Shown here in pieces: positions 26,783 through 36,375 of a DNA stretch of 64,000 nt. Made by a program: the position numbers and the translations under genes. The notes below the pieces were generated by a model. The model worked only from the letters and a program-made list of their open reading frames with translations. It was not told where the DNA came from and searched no databases. The first letter of the stretch is position 1, and each line of letters begins with the position of its first letter. Source of the stretch: Mucilaginibacter boryungensis (GTDB taxonomy: Bacteria; Bacteroidota; Bacteroidia; Sphingobacteriales; Sphingobacteriaceae); the NCBI RefSeq assembly GCF_015221995.1, contig NZ_JADFFM010000001.1:1116001-1180000 (forward strand), read 5' to 3'.

Positions 26783-28429
26783 TCAGTTATATAAGTCATT
26801 ATAATATTGACATGCTAAACGATCACTGCCAAATGCGGGCATTATATCAGAAAAGGCTGAACGGACGATGGTAATCCAGTCGCTCTGCCTTTCATAATAC
26901 ATGGGTAAAACGTGGTGGTTCAATATTTCCAGCAGGGCTTTGTTTTCAAGCTTATCTTTTTCCATTACAGAGAATTCATCAGAAGCGGGCGTTATCAAAA
27001 AGCAATTCTCGGCGTTCCTGGCAAACTCTGGAACCCAGCCATCAGGAATGGTCAAATTTACCGCACCATTCATTGCTGCAGTCATTCCGCTGGTGCCGGA
27101 AGCTTCGTGATACATCCGGGGATTATTGAGCCAAACATCGGCACCTTGCTTCAGCATTGCTGAAAGCTGTAGTTCATACCCAGTCAGCACCGCGCAATTG
27201 GGGAGTGCCGCCGTTCGGTTGATGATTTGGTTAAACAGCGCTATCGCACCATCGTCTTCAGGATAGGGTTTTCCAGCCCAGATGATTTGTACAGGATAAT
27301 CAGGATTGTTGACCAGGTTGAGGAACCCGGGCCAATCATACATTAACAGGTCGGCACGCTTATAACCCGCAAAGCGACGCGCCCAAACAATGGTTAGCAC
27401 ATCTTCCCTGAATAGTTTTCCGCACTGGTCCGCTACTACTTTGAAGAGGGCCCTTTTTAATTCCTTTTTACGGAGAACCAGATGTTCAGATTGACCATCG
27501 GCAATTGCCTGACTGATTTCAGCATCCATCCAATATCGGGGATTCTGAGCATTGGTAATCGCTATTATCTCACAAACACCGGTGTTTCCGGCCCACATTT
27601 GCCGTGCCACCCGGCCATGCATTTGGGAAACGGCATTGGCTTTACGGGCAAATTTTAAAGCGGTAAGCGTGTAATTAAAATTGTCTCCATCGATATTTAA
27701 TAAAGCTTTTACTTCGGCGGTCCTCAAATGATAGAAGAACGACATTTCCTGCAGCAGATCAAAGCTGTGCGCTTCATTTCCGGCCATTTCCGGCGTATGT
27801 GTGGTAAAGACAACCCGTTTTTTAATTTCTGCCAGATTCTTAAACTTGTCGTACAGGTAAAAGTTTGGCGCTACCGAATGCCCCTCATTCATGTGATATA
27901 CATCAGGTGTTAAACCTAAAATGTCTAATAGCATGGCACCGCCGATACCTAAAACGATGTTCTGAGCAATACGGGTAGATTCGTTAGGGTCATACAATCG
28001 ATGGGTGATCGTCTGCGAGAGGTAATCGTTTTCGGGGATATCGGTACTTAATAAAAACACGGGCGCACAGCCAAACACTTCGGGTTTCAACAAATAAGCT
28101 TTCACATGTACCGGCGCATTATGCACAGTGACCGTAAATATGATGCCTGTATTCGTTAAAAACGAGTAGTCTTTCTCAATAAAAGCACAGGCCATATGGT
28201 TAGTGCCATTTCTTACCTGATCGTAATAGCCATACTTCCACAGTATGCCAATGCCAACCAGGTTTTGCTTCATTTCAAAGGCACTGCGCAAATGCGAACC
28301 AGCAAGGAAACCTAAGCCACCGGCATACGTTTTAAGTGCCTGATCAATAGCAAACTCCATAGAGAAATAGGCCACTGACGTTTTGTATTTGCCATCAGGG
28401 ATATAACCAAAAACTTCTGCTCGGTCCAT
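26783..28429 (-). CDS. GT35 alpha-glucan phosphorylase-like protein, PLP lysine replaced
   Basis: A 548-residue cytoplasmic protein of the short alpha-glucan phosphorylase type (family GT35). N-terminal VAYFSMEFAI and YAGGLGFLAGSH, then YHMNEGHSV, WARRFAGYKRADLL and WAGKPYPEDDG are all recognisable. In GT35 enzymes the cofactor pyridoxal phosphate is held by the lysine of a GTSxMK motif. Here the motif reads EASGTSGMTAAMNG, with Thr450 (codon 27080-27082) at the lysine position. It may therefore not work as a normal phosphorylase. The gene starts directly after the 54-aa gene and is the last of the ackA-phosphoketolase operon. A glycogen link to the phosphoketolase pathway is attractive, but the missing lysine makes it uncertain. 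Confidence 0.82.
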   Translation of the reverse strand: MDRAEVFGYIPDGKYKTSVAYFSMEFAIDQALKTYAGGLGFLAGSHLRSAFEMKQNLVGIGILWKYGYYDQVRNGTNHMACAFIEKDYSFLTNTGIIFTVTVHNAPVHVKAYLLKPEVFGCAPVFLLSTDIPENDYLSQTITHRLYDPNESTRIAQNIVLGIGGAMLLDILGLTPDVYHMNEGHSVAPNFYLYDKFKNLAEIKKRVVFTTHTPEMAGNEAHSFDLLQEMSFFYHLRTAEVKALLNIDGDNFNYTLTALKFARKANAVSQMHGRVARQMWAGNTGVCEIIAITNAQNPRYWMDAEISQAIADGQSEHLVLRKKELKRALFKVVADQCGKLFREDVLTIVWARRFAGYKRADLLMYDWPGFLNLVNNPDYPVQIIWAGKPYPEDDGAIALFNQIINRTAALPNCAVLTGYELQLSAMLKQGADVWLNNPRMYHEASGTSGMTAAMNGAVNLTIPDGWVPEFARNAENCFLITPASDEFSVMEKDKLENKALLEILNHHVLPMYYERQSDWITIVRSAFSDIMPAFGSDRLACQYYNDLYN

Positions 28430-28594
28430 TTATTTTCCCGGTTGGATTTTGTTTATTTCAATCAGTAACTTTGGAGGTATGGGGCGGCAGCCACAGTTTT
28501 CGTGATGTTCCAGATGCCAGGCGATCCGTTGTTCCAATGAGGCGTTTTTTGGCATCACATGCGCCAGGTGCCAGTCTTTATTAAACTTTTTCAT
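28430..28594 (-). CDS. Small conserved 54-aa protein between phosphoketolase and GT35 genes
   Basis: Too short for most gene callers, but well supported. ATG 28594 overlaps the phosphoketolase stop as ATGA, and its TAA ends immediately before the GT35 start, so it is translationally coupled on both sides. The product starts [19 protein letters not shown] and contains [11 protein letters not shown] and an NCGCRPIP cysteine pair. It is His-rich with two Cys, so a small metal-binding fold is possible. I believe small proteins with a MPKN-LEQRI-WHLEH pattern recur in Bacteroidota, but cannot verify it. Function unknown; it is perhaps an accessory of phosphoketolase. Confidence 0.75.
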   Translation of the reverse strand: MKKFNKDWHLAHVMPKNASLEQRIAWHLEHHENCGCRPIPPKLLIEINKIQPGK

Positions 28595-30981
28595 ACTTCT
28601 TCAGGCAAATCGAGCAGGTGATGTTCTACAGTCCATTTCCAGTTTTTGATTTCGAGCATATCATCCAAATGCGTACAGATATATTGGTGGTGGTAGGCTA
28701 ACTTATCCTCGCAGTGATCAATGAACATTTCAGCACACTGGTGGATCAACGGCACCCTTTTAACCGCTTCCATAGCCAAATGGTAACGGCTCATTTGGTT
28801 AAGCACAACCATATCAAAAGGGGTTGTGGTGGTACCCTCTTCCATGTAACCTCTCACATGAAAACGTGAAGGGTTTGGTCTGCCATGCACCAGGTCATGA
28901 ATGATGCGGACATAGCCATGGAAAGCAAAAATGACAGGAGCACTATCAGTAAACAATTCGCTGAATAATTCGTCGCTCATCCCGTGCGGGTGATAAGCTT
29001 GCGGTGATAGCGCCATCAGGTCTATTACATTTACAACCCGTACTTTTAATTGTGGCAGGTGCCGTTTTAATTGCCAGGCAGCTGCAACAGTTTCCAAAGT
29101 AGGCACGTCGCCGGCACAGGCCAGCACCACATCAGGTGCATCGTGTTTAGCCGTTCCTGCCCATTTCCAATCGGAGGCGCCCTGCGCGCAATGTTTCACA
29201 GCGTCTTCCATGTTCAGCCACTGCAACTCCGGCTGCTTTCCGGCTACGATAACATTGATATAATCTTTGCTGCGGAAGCAGTGATCCATAACCGATAACA
29301 GCGTATTGGCATCAGGTGGTAAATAAATACGTGCTACGGCGCTTTTTTTGTTAATTACAGTATCAATAAACCCCGGCCCCTGATGGCTGTAACCATTATT
29401 ATCCTGCCGCCATACATGCGAGGTTAGCAAATAATTTAAAGAAGCCACCGGCTTACGCCAGGGCAATTCGCGGGAGGTTTTTAGCCATTTAGCATGTTGG
29501 CTTACCATGGAATCTACAATAGTTACAAAAGCTTCATAGCAAGGAAAAAGGCCATGCCGGCCTGTTAACAGGTAACCTTCCAGCCAGCCTTCACACAAAT
29601 GCTCGCTCAACACTTCCATCACACGGCCATCCTTGGTAAGTTTATCATCGCCCGAAAGAGTAGTTTCCATAGTGCAGCGCTCCGTAACTTCAAACACAGC
29701 TTCCAGGCGGTTTGAGGTGGTTTCATCCGGGCAGAACAGACGGAAGTTATGCGCATCCTTGTTAAGCGTAAAAATATCCCGCAGATATTTTCCTAAGTTC
29801 CGGGTACTTTCTGCTTCAATGGTACCGGGTTTGCCTATTGTCAGTTCGTATTTTTTAAAGTCGGGAAGTATAATGTCTGTCAACAGTAAACCGCCATTAG
29901 CCTGTGCAACAGCGCCCATGCGCTTCTTTCCTTTAGGTGCCAGCACAGCTAATTCGGGGATTAGCTTTCCTTGTCCATCAAAAAGATCTTCAGGATGGTA
30001 GCTGCGCATCCAATCTTCCAGCAATTTCAATTTTTCAGGGTCTTCTTTTACCCCTGTTAACGGAACCTGGTGTGAACGGAAGGTGCCTTCAATCGGCACA
30101 CCTTTCCACGCTTTTGGCCCTGTCCAGCCTTTGGGGGTTCGCAGAATAATTACCGGCCATAAAAAAGGGTAGGGTAAGCCTGTTGTACGGGCTGCCTGCT
30201 GAATGTTTTTGATTTTTTCGTAAGCGGCATCTAATGTTTGGGCCATTTGTGTATGTACCGCCATAGGGTCATCGCCTTCTACAAAATAGGTTTCATAGCC
30301 GTGTCCCAGGAACAGACAGGTAAGTGATTCATCGCTCATCCGCGAGAGTACAGTTGGCCCGGATATTTTATAGCCATTAAGATGAAGAATAGGGAGTACC
30401 GCCCCGTCACGAGCCGGGTTTAAAAATGCAATGGATTTCCAGCTGCCTTCCAGCGGGCCGGTTTCGGCTTCACCATCGCCAACTACACAGGCAACCAAAA
30501 GATCAGGGTTATCAAAAGCAGCACCAAATGCGTGTACCAGGGAGTAACCCAATTCCCCGCCCTCGTTAATTGAACCGGGTGTATTTGCACCAACATGGCT
30601 GGGAATACCGCCCGGCGTAGAGAACTGGCGGAATAAGTGGCGCATGCCATGTTCATTTTCCGCTACTTTAGGATAAATCTCACTATAGGTGCCTTCCAAA
30701 TAAGTATGTGCAATAATGGCCGGCGCGCCGTGGCCTGGCCCGCAAACATAAAGCACATTAGCATCGGTGTTTTTTATCAGGCGGTTGAGATGTACATAAA
30801 CCAGGTTCAGCCCCGGGGAAGTACCCCAATGGCCAAGCAGGCGGGGTTTAATGTCTGCCGCTCTTAGCGGTTCTTTTAACAACGGGTTTTCCTGCAGATA
30901 GATCTGGCCGGCGGCCAGGTAATTTGCAGCCTGCCAGTAGGCATGGATATGTTTCAGTTCTTTTTTTGTTAGCGTGCTCAT
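28591..30981 (-). CDS. xfp: Phosphoketolase (xylulose-5-P / fructose-6-P)
   Basis: Thiamine-diphosphate enzyme that cleaves xylulose 5-phosphate (and often fructose 6-phosphate) with phosphate to acetyl-phosphate and an aldose phosphate. It has 796 residues, the normal length. Visible features include [22 protein letters not shown], the TPP/Mg site [27 protein letters not shown], and the C-terminal [14 protein letters not shown]. It is cytoplasmic. The start overlaps the end of the acetate kinase gene by 4 bp (ATGA), and the acetyl-phosphate product is the substrate of that kinase. The pair therefore gives ATP by substrate-level phosphorylation. It belongs to a predicted Crp/Fnr-controlled operon. 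Confidence 0.96.
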   Translation of the reverse strand: MSTLTKKELKHIHAYWQAANYLAAGQIYLQENPLLKEPLRAADIKPRLLGHWGTSPGLNLVYVHLNRLIKNTDANVLYVCGPGHGAPAIIAHTYLEGTYSEIYPKVAENEHGMRHLFRQFSTPGGIPSHVGANTPGSINEGGELGYSLVHAFGAAFDNPDLLVACVVGDGEAETGPLEGSWKSIAFLNPARDGAVLPILHLNGYKISGPTVLSRMSDESLTCLFLGHGYETYFVEGDDPMAVHTQMAQTLDAAYEKIKNIQQAARTTGLPYPFLWPVIILRTPKGWTGPKAWKGVPIEGTFRSHQVPLTGVKEDPEKLKLLEDWMRSYHPEDLFDGQGKLIPELAVLAPKGKKRMGAVAQANGGLLLTDIILPDFKKYELTIGKPGTIEAESTRNLGKYLRDIFTLNKDAHNFRLFCPDETTSNRLEAVFEVTERCTMETTLSGDDKLTKDGRVMEVLSEHLCEGWLEGYLLTGRHGLFPCYEAFVTIVDSMVSQHAKWLKTSRELPWRKPVASLNYLLTSHVWRQDNNGYSHQGPGFIDTVINKKSAVARIYLPPDANTLLSVMDHCFRSKDYINVIVAGKQPELQWLNMEDAVKHCAQGASDWKWAGTAKHDAPDVVLACAGDVPTLETVAAAWQLKRHLPQLKVRVVNVIDLMALSPQAYHPHGMSDELFSELFTDSAPVIFAFHGYVRIIHDLVHGRPNPSRFHVRGYMEEGTTTTPFDMVVLNQMSRYHLAMEAVKRVPLIHQCAEMFIDHCEDKLAYHHQYICTHLDDMLEIKNWKWTVEHHLLDLPEEV

Positions 30982-32174
30982 GATATGAATGATTTACTAA
31001 TAAGTGTTTGTGTGTGTTTGGCCATCACAGCGGCTTCGTCGGTAGCCATTACCCGTACGGTTACTGTACTATTTTTTTTTGAAATAATACGGTGTCCTTT
31101 GTTGTTCAGGCGCTTGTTGATCCGGATGCCTAAAAACGCCATATCCTGGCAAATGTATTCCCTGATCACTGCAGAATTTTCACCGATACCTCCGGTGAAA
31201 ACAAGGATATCTAAACCACCCATAGCCGCGGCTAAAGCACCGATGGATCTTTTAATTTGATAACAAAAGGTGGTTATTGCTTCCGCTGCCTTTTGGTCCC
31301 GGGCTTGGTTAAGCACCAGCGTTTCCATATCACTGTATCCGGCGATAGCTTTTAAGCCCGAGTCGCGACTGAGTAAATCATCCAGTTCTTTTGTCGACAG
31401 TTTGCCTTTATTCAAAAGGAAAAGCAGAACCCCCGGATCAAGGTCGCCTGACCGGGTGCCCATCACCAATCCCCCCATCGGGCTTAAGCCCATGGTGGTA
31501 TCTACGCTTCGTCCATTTTTTATCGCTACCATGCTGGCGCCATTGCCTAAATGGGCGATTACGACTTTCTTTTTTAACACTCCGGGGCTTTTTGTGATCA
31601 GCTTTCCCATTATGTATTCGTACGACAAACCATGAAACCCATATCGCTGAAGCCCCTGCTCCTGATATTTTGCAGGTAGCGGATAATGTTTAGCATAGGC
31701 GGGCATGTCTTTATGGAAATAGGTATCGAAACAGGCCACCTGAACGGCATCGGGGAACCCGGCTTGGAAGGCTTTTATAACTTCCAATGCTATCGGAATA
31801 TGGTTGGGCGCGAGATAAGTAAATTGGTGAATTTGCTTTAATAGTTGCGGAGTAATAATTTCTGGTTCCCGATGGTTTGGACCTCCCTGCACCAACCGAT
31901 GAGCAATTGCTGATATAGGATAACGTGTACGCTGTCCATGCAGCCAACTGATTAGTTCCTTGATACCGGGCAGAACGCCGGAATGAGCCAACGGATGATT
32001 TGCCAAAAACTCATTGTGGTGATCCTGTACAATGAAATGGTTTTCATCAGATGAATTGGGCTTGACCGAACCGTGTAAAGCCATCAGTAGATTATCTTTC
32101 TGGTAAAGACCAAATTTAAGACTGGAAGAGCCGCTGTTTACAGCTAAAATATATTGAGCGCACGCCGTTGACAT
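30978..32174 (-). CDS. ackA: Acetate kinase
   Basis: Converts acetyl-phosphate and ADP to acetate and ATP. The 398-residue protein starts at ATG 32174; further in-frame sequence to 32228 crosses the regulatory palindrome and is not coding. Signature 1, [16 protein letters not shown], is near residue 8; signature 2, [13 protein letters not shown], is near residue 170. The ATPase-core segments [30 protein letters not shown] and FTGGIGENS follow. It is the first gene of the operon ackA-xfp-54aa-GT35. In bacteria that make acetyl-phosphate with Pta this gene usually pairs with pta; here the phosphoketolase takes that place. Confidence 0.96.
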   Translation of the reverse strand: MSTACAQYILAVNSGSSSLKFGLYQKDNLLMALHGSVKPNSSDENHFIVQDHHNEFLANHPLAHSGVLPGIKELISWLHGQRTRYPISAIAHRLVQGGPNHREPEIITPQLLKQIHQFTYLAPNHIPIALEVIKAFQAGFPDAVQVACFDTYFHKDMPAYAKHYPLPAKYQEQGLQRYGFHGLSYEYIMGKLITKSPGVLKKKVVIAHLGNGASMVAIKNGRSVDTTMGLSPMGGLVMGTRSGDLDPGVLLFLLNKGKLSTKELDDLLSRDSGLKAIAGYSDMETLVLNQARDQKAAEAITTFCYQIKRSIGALAAAMGGLDILVFTGGIGENSAVIREYICQDMAFLGIRINKRLNNKGHRIISKKNSTVTVRVMATDEAAVMAKHTQTLISKSFIS

Positions 32175-32192
32175 AATACGAAAGTACCTGAA

Positions 32193-32221
32193 TGACAGCG
32201 TCAAAAAAGTGACCAGTGTCA
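32193..32221. promoter_or_regulatory. Crp/Fnr-type palindrome TGAC-N4-GTCA plus a second half-spaced copy
   Basis: TGACCAGTGTCA at 32210-32221, 36 bp upstream of the ackA start, is perfect. A second copy with a 3-bp spacer, TGACAGCGTCA, lies at 32193-32203. It is the nearest strong site to its start codon in this group. Confidence 0.75.
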
Positions 32222-32240
32222 CGATCAAAAATGATGTAGG

Positions 32241-34742
32241 CTAAGGAGACTGCTTTTTAAAAGGCTCATACCAAATTACAGCGATGATACCGGCTACAAC
32301 TGCGGTAGCGATTTGCCAGGCAGCTGGTAGTTGCAAACTAAACAAATGGCGAACCATTGGTACACCAAAGATTGTTAAGGTAAGCATAAGCGTTATGGCC
32401 AATACAGCGGTCATTAAACGATTATCAGTAAACATACCACGGAATGAAATTTTATTGAATGACCTCCCAATTAATGTTAACGCCATGTTAGCTGTAATTA
32501 AGGTCAAAAAAACCAACGCCCTTACTTGTTCCTCATTACAACCCCACCAAATACCTACCTGGTAAACTAGCAGCGCAACGGTTGTAATAGCCAGCCCTTG
32601 CCAAACACTGCCGGAAAGTTCCCTTAAAGTAAGTAAATCGGCAGTAACTATACGCGGTGGCAGATTCATAGCGCCTTTTTCGGCTGGTTCGTGTTCGTAT
32701 ACTACCGAACAGGTTGGCCCCATAATCAGTTCCAAAAAAACAACATGTACCGGCATAAAAATATCCGGATATAGCCAATGCAACATTAGCGGTAAGGTCA
32801 CCACTAAAATGATAGGGATATGGATAGATATAATATACCGGATCGCCTTTTTCAAGTTGAGGTAGATCTGCCTGCCTATAGCGATAGCTTCGGTCATTTT
32901 ACCAAGGTCGTCATCAAGCAGGATCAATGACGCCGTACTGCGTGCCGTTTCGGAGCCACGCTTGCCCATAGCAATACCAATATGAGCAGCTTTAAGGGCC
33001 GGTGCATCGTTCACGCCATCGCCGGTCATAGCTACAATATGCCCCATTTTCTTAAGGGCATTTATCACTTTCAGTTTAGTTTCGGGAAACATGCGTGTGA
33101 AAATATTTACCCTCATTAATATACCTGCTAATTTTTGCTGCGTCAAAGATTCCAAAGCACTACCTTCTATTGCCAACTCCGCACCGTGCAAACTTGCCTG
33201 GGCAGCTATGGCTTTGGTCGTGTTCAGGTTATCGCCCGTTAATATTTTTACCTGGATGCCTGCCTGATAAAAATCATTGAGCACGGTCGCTATACCTGGT
33301 TTAGGCGGGTCATTAAATGCAATTAGCCCTAATAATTCAAAAGGTATGTCTTCCTGTTGGTTTGGAAGTTCGCTATGAGGGTAGTCGCCCTTTGCCACCG
33401 CTAAAACCCGATAACCCTGGTTGGTCATCGTGTTTAATGCCTGCGAAATTTCTTGTTGGATACCGCTATCGAGATGACATAGGCTTAGCAATCTCTCCGG
33501 TGCCCCTTTTGCGGCAATAATCCTGTTGCCGGCCTGGTCTGCAAAAACATGCGTCATCATGGGAGGGGTACCCGCCAATGGATATTCTTTTTCCATATGA
33601 TAGTCAGGCCGTTCATCTTTAGTATTCAGCCGGCTGTAAACCTGGTGAAGGTCTTTTTCCATATGATCGAAAGGAACCGATTCGCTGGCCCACATGGCTG
33701 TATTTATAAGGTTTCTGGCAGTATCGGCCAACCAATTCTTTTCATCATAAAATTGTTTATCCTGAAGCGTATAAACCTGGGCCAACTTCATTTTATTGGC
33801 CGTGATTGTCCCTGTCTTATCCAAGCAAATCACTGTAGCCGCCCCCAGCGCTTCCACCGTTTTAACATCTTTGGCCAATATGCCTTTTTGCATGAGCCGC
33901 CAGGCGCCAAGGGCCATAAATGTGGTAAATGCCACTGGTATCTCTTCGGGCAGGATAGACATAGCCAGCGTAAGCGCTTTTAATAAACTACTTACCCAAA
34001 GCCTTGATTGATAAAAATGGATTGCCCAAACCAAAACAAAAACAACCGCGCCAGCGAGCGACATACGGGCGACAAACCGACGAATTTGTTTTTCCAGTGG
34101 CGAAGGTTCTGCTTTCATCTCCGTCACTGATTGTGTGATCTTTCCCAGGCGGGTTTGATTTCCCAGGTGTTCAACTCTATAAACTGCCAGGCCCGACACC
34201 ACAGCCGTTCCATCAAATACCTGGTTATCAATGGTATCGGTGCTTTTGTAAACACTGGCGGGCTCGCCTGTAAGCAGCGATTCGTTTACGGCGAAGTCAT
34301 GCGCGTAACAGATGGTGCCATCAGCCGCTAAAACAGTCCCTTCTTCAGCCACCACATAGTCGCCTTTAACTACCTGACCGCGATCCAGTGATATCACCTC
34401 ATTATTACGGATCACTTTTGCTTTTTGAGCGGTGAGTTGTTGTAATGCGTTAAGCGCGTCAGCACTGCGCCGTTCCTGATAAAAGGAAATAAACGCAATG
34501 AGCACCATGGCCAATAGCATAACAACGGCTTCGGCGGTTTGATCCAATAATAAGTATAGTACCGCCGCCAGCACTAATAATAAAAATATAGGGTCGAAAA
34601 AACTTTTACGGAAACTGCTCCAGAAGGCAGAGGAGGCTTTTTGCATCCGCTTATTGCCGCCAAATTGCCTGGCAGAGGTTTCGGCCTCAGCAGTAGAGAG
34701 GCCCGTGAAAGGGAACGGATTGACGGCTGCTGCTTTACTCAT
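32241..34742 (-). CDS. Cation-translocating P-type ATPase (P2-like)
   Basis: An 833-residue inner-membrane pump. Cation-ATPase N-terminus GLSTAEAETSARQFGGN, actuator loop NESLLTGEPA, phosphorylation motif CLDKTGTIT (Asp near residue 307), ILTGDNLNTTKAIA and hinge MTGDGVNDAPAL are present. TM4 carries ILPEEIPVAF in place of the PEGLP of SERCA pumps, so the ion (Ca2+, Mn2+, H+ or K+) is not certain. It starts 2 bp after a Usp stop codon, mirroring the Usp-mgtA pair, and probably shares the promoter at 35665. The ackA operon follows on the same strand with its own site. Confidence 0.9.
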   Translation of the reverse strand: MSKAAAVNPFPFTGLSTAEAETSARQFGGNKRMQKASSAFWSSFRKSFFDPIFLLLVLAAVLYLLLDQTAEAVVMLLAMVLIAFISFYQERRSADALNALQQLTAQKAKVIRNNEVISLDRGQVVKGDYVVAEEGTVLAADGTICYAHDFAVNESLLTGEPASVYKSTDTIDNQVFDGTAVVSGLAVYRVEHLGNQTRLGKITQSVTEMKAEPSPLEKQIRRFVARMSLAGAVVFVLVWAIHFYQSRLWVSSLLKALTLAMSILPEEIPVAFTTFMALGAWRLMQKGILAKDVKTVEALGAATVICLDKTGTITANKMKLAQVYTLQDKQFYDEKNWLADTARNLINTAMWASESVPFDHMEKDLHQVYSRLNTKDERPDYHMEKEYPLAGTPPMMTHVFADQAGNRIIAAKGAPERLLSLCHLDSGIQQEISQALNTMTNQGYRVLAVAKGDYPHSELPNQQEDIPFELLGLIAFNDPPKPGIATVLNDFYQAGIQVKILTGDNLNTTKAIAAQASLHGAELAIEGSALESLTQQKLAGILMRVNIFTRMFPETKLKVINALKKMGHIVAMTGDGVNDAPALKAAHIGIAMGKRGSETARSTASLILLDDDLGKMTEAIAIGRQIYLNLKKAIRYIISIHIPIILVVTLPLMLHWLYPDIFMPVHVVFLELIMGPTCSVVYEHEPAEKGAMNLPPRIVTADLLTLRELSGSVWQGLAITTVALLVYQVGIWWGCNEEQVRALVFLTLITANMALTLIGRSFNKISFRGMFTDNRLMTAVLAITLMLTLTIFGVPMVRHLFSLQLPAAWQIATAVVAGIIAVIWYEPFKKQSP

Positions 34743-34744
34743 CT

Positions 34745-35611
34745 TTACATCGGACAAATTGTTTCATCACAAAAGTTAGCCGGGAAAACCAATATGGGCA
34801 GTTGCAAATGATGCAGCGCTTTAAAAGTTTGACTGGTACCCAGCAGCTTGCTAAAAAAATCGTTATGATAATTAACCATGGCTAATACATCCACCTTTTT
34901 GTCTTCACAAAAGCGGTTAAGCCGGCTTAGCGGGTCGTTACCGCGCAAATCATGGCAACAAATCCCGGCGTAATTCAGCCCGGTCAAATAGATCTCGAAT
35001 ACCTGCTTTTGTTCCGGCCTCCATAAAGCCGCGTCATCGCCAACCTGGATGTGAACAATATCCAGCAAACAATGATAATCAGCCACCCATTTACTTAAAT
35101 ACCGTAAGGCACACAAATCTGTTTCATTGTAGTCGGTGGCCAATACCAATCTTAATAAAGACTTAGTGTCCCGTTCAGCGGGTATAAAAAGTACCGGTCG
35201 ATCGGTATTCCTAATAACCGCACGGGTTTCGCTGCCTGTAAGCAAATGATCCCAGACTCCTCCCGCTGGGGCTCCCATAACGATCAGTTCAATATCATTA
35301 TCCCTGATTAGCTCTTTTACATTCTCGCCTAATCCGCCCTCTCCATTCTTGATAGTGATCTGAACCCCCATAGTAGAACCTGCCTGAAGTTCGTCAGCTA
35401 ATAATTTTAATTTTTCGTTACTTTCTTCAGCAAAAATGCTCACCGTTTCTGTTACGAAAGCTCCCCCCGCATAGTTCGGGACAATTGGTATAGACGTCAT
35501 CGCGTGGTAAAGGAGGACCTCGCAATTCAATTTCGCAGCTAAGTTCATTGCAGTTTTTGCAGCATGTGCGGCATTATCACTTAGGTCGGTTAAAACAAGT
35601 ATCTTTTTCAT
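34745..35611 (-). CDS. Universal stress protein (tandem UspA domains)
   Basis: A 288-residue cytoplasmic protein starting at ATG 35611 (MKKILVLTDLSDNAAHAAKT). An upstream in-frame extension to 35701 crosses the regulatory site and is rejected. The first unit contains VMGAPAGGVWDHLLTGSETR near residues 122-141, a modified nucleotide loop, and ends RPVLFIPAE. The second unit starts LVLATDYNETDLCALRYL and ends LPILVFPANFCDETICPM with two late cysteines, which is unusual. It is paralogous to the Usp at 20351-21214. It forms a two-gene unit with the P-type ATPase. A TGAC-N4-GTCA site lies 54 bp upstream. Confidence 0.92.
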   Translation of the reverse strand: MKKILVLTDLSDNAAHAAKTAMNLAAKLNCEVLLYHAMTSIPIVPNYAGGAFVTETVSIFAEESNEKLKLLADELQAGSTMGVQITIKNGEGGLGENVKELIRDNDIELIVMGAPAGGVWDHLLTGSETRAVIRNTDRPVLFIPAERDTKSLLRLVLATDYNETDLCALRYLSKWVADYHCLLDIVHIQVGDDAALWRPEQKQVFEIYLTGLNYAGICCHDLRGNDPLSRLNRFCEDKKVDVLAMVNYHNDFFSKLLGTSQTFKALHHLQLPILVFPANFCDETICPM

Positions 35612-35664
35612 GATGCTGATAGTTTGATAGACACAAAGATGAGTACTCCCAGCAGTACAAAGAA

Positions 35665-35676
35665 TGACCACCGTCA
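35665..35676. promoter_or_regulatory. Crp/Fnr-type palindrome TGAC-N4-GTCA
   Basis: TGACCACCGTCA, perfect half-sites, 54 bp upstream of the Usp start at 35611, in the 89-bp gap after the ABC ATPase gene. Confidence 0.75.
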
Positions 35677-35700
35677 ATGGCAAATTTGATACCGGGCACA

Positions 35701-36375
35701 TTAACTGATGATGTGACCATCCATCATTTCAATGACATGGTCGGCATGTTTAGCAAAGTCAAGATCATGTGTAACGGCTAATACTGCTATGTTTTCCTCA
35801 TGTGCTAACCGGCTAAAAATATCGAATACCAGTTTGGTGTTGCCGCTGTCTAAATTACCAGTAGGTTCATCGGCCATAATGATCATTGGGTCGTTGATCA
35901 GCGCACGGGCAATAGCAATACGCTGTTGTTGCCCACCCGACAGTTTACCGGACAATTTGTGAGCAAACTGATCCATTTCCAATTGCTTTAGTTTATCAAG
36001 CGCGCGTTCTGTTATTTCGTCCTTGCCCCATCGGCCCAACTTTAACGCCGGCAGCATCACGTTTTCCAATGCTGTAAACTCGGGCAGTAAAAAATGAAAC
36101 TGAAATACAAAGCCAATATGTTCATTGCGGAAAGCTGCCAGCTGATTTTGGGAAAGGCCGGTCACTTTTTCATTATTGATCATAATGTTACCGGTGTAAT
36201 CGGTATCCAGCGTGCTGAGCAGATAAAGCAAGGTTGATTTGCCGCAGCCGGATTTGCCGATGATGGGTACAAACTCTCCTTTATTGACAGATAATGTAAT
36301 ATCCTGCAGTACCCGGAATTCTTCGGGCTCGTGAAAATATTTATTCAGCTTTTCAGCAGTAAGTGCTACGCTCAT
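35701..36375 (-). CDS. ABC transporter ATP-binding protein (MacB/LolD type)
   Basis: A 224-residue cytoplasmic ATPase. Walker A GKSGCGKST is near residue 39, the Q-loop is in FVFQFHFLLPEFTA, the signature LSGGQQQR near residue 146, Walker B IIMADEP near residue 167, and the H-loop in VTHDLDFAKHAD. The signature and the DEPTGNLDSGN segment place it in the MacB/LolD/FtsE class that powers export of lipoproteins or small molecules, using long permeases with periplasmic domains. Its start overlaps the permease stop by 4 bp (ATGA). It is the last gene of the adaptor-permease-ATPase operon. Confidence 0.93.
   Translation of the reverse strand: MSVALTAEKLNKYFHEPEEFRVLQDITLSVNKGEFVPIIGKSGCGKSTLLYLLSTLDTDYTGNIMINNEKVTGLSQNQLAAFRNEHIGFVFQFHFLLPEFTALENVMLPALKLGRWGKDEITERALDKLKQLEMDQFAHKLSGKLSGGQQQRIAIARALINDPMIIMADEPTGNLDSGNTKLVFDIFSRLAHEENIAVLAVTHDLDFAKHADHVIEMMDGHIIS

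Noticed and set aside
32241..34742. Classification as a SERCA-type calcium pump
   Set aside because: TM4 has PEEIP, not PEGLP, and the N-terminus is short; the ion remains open.
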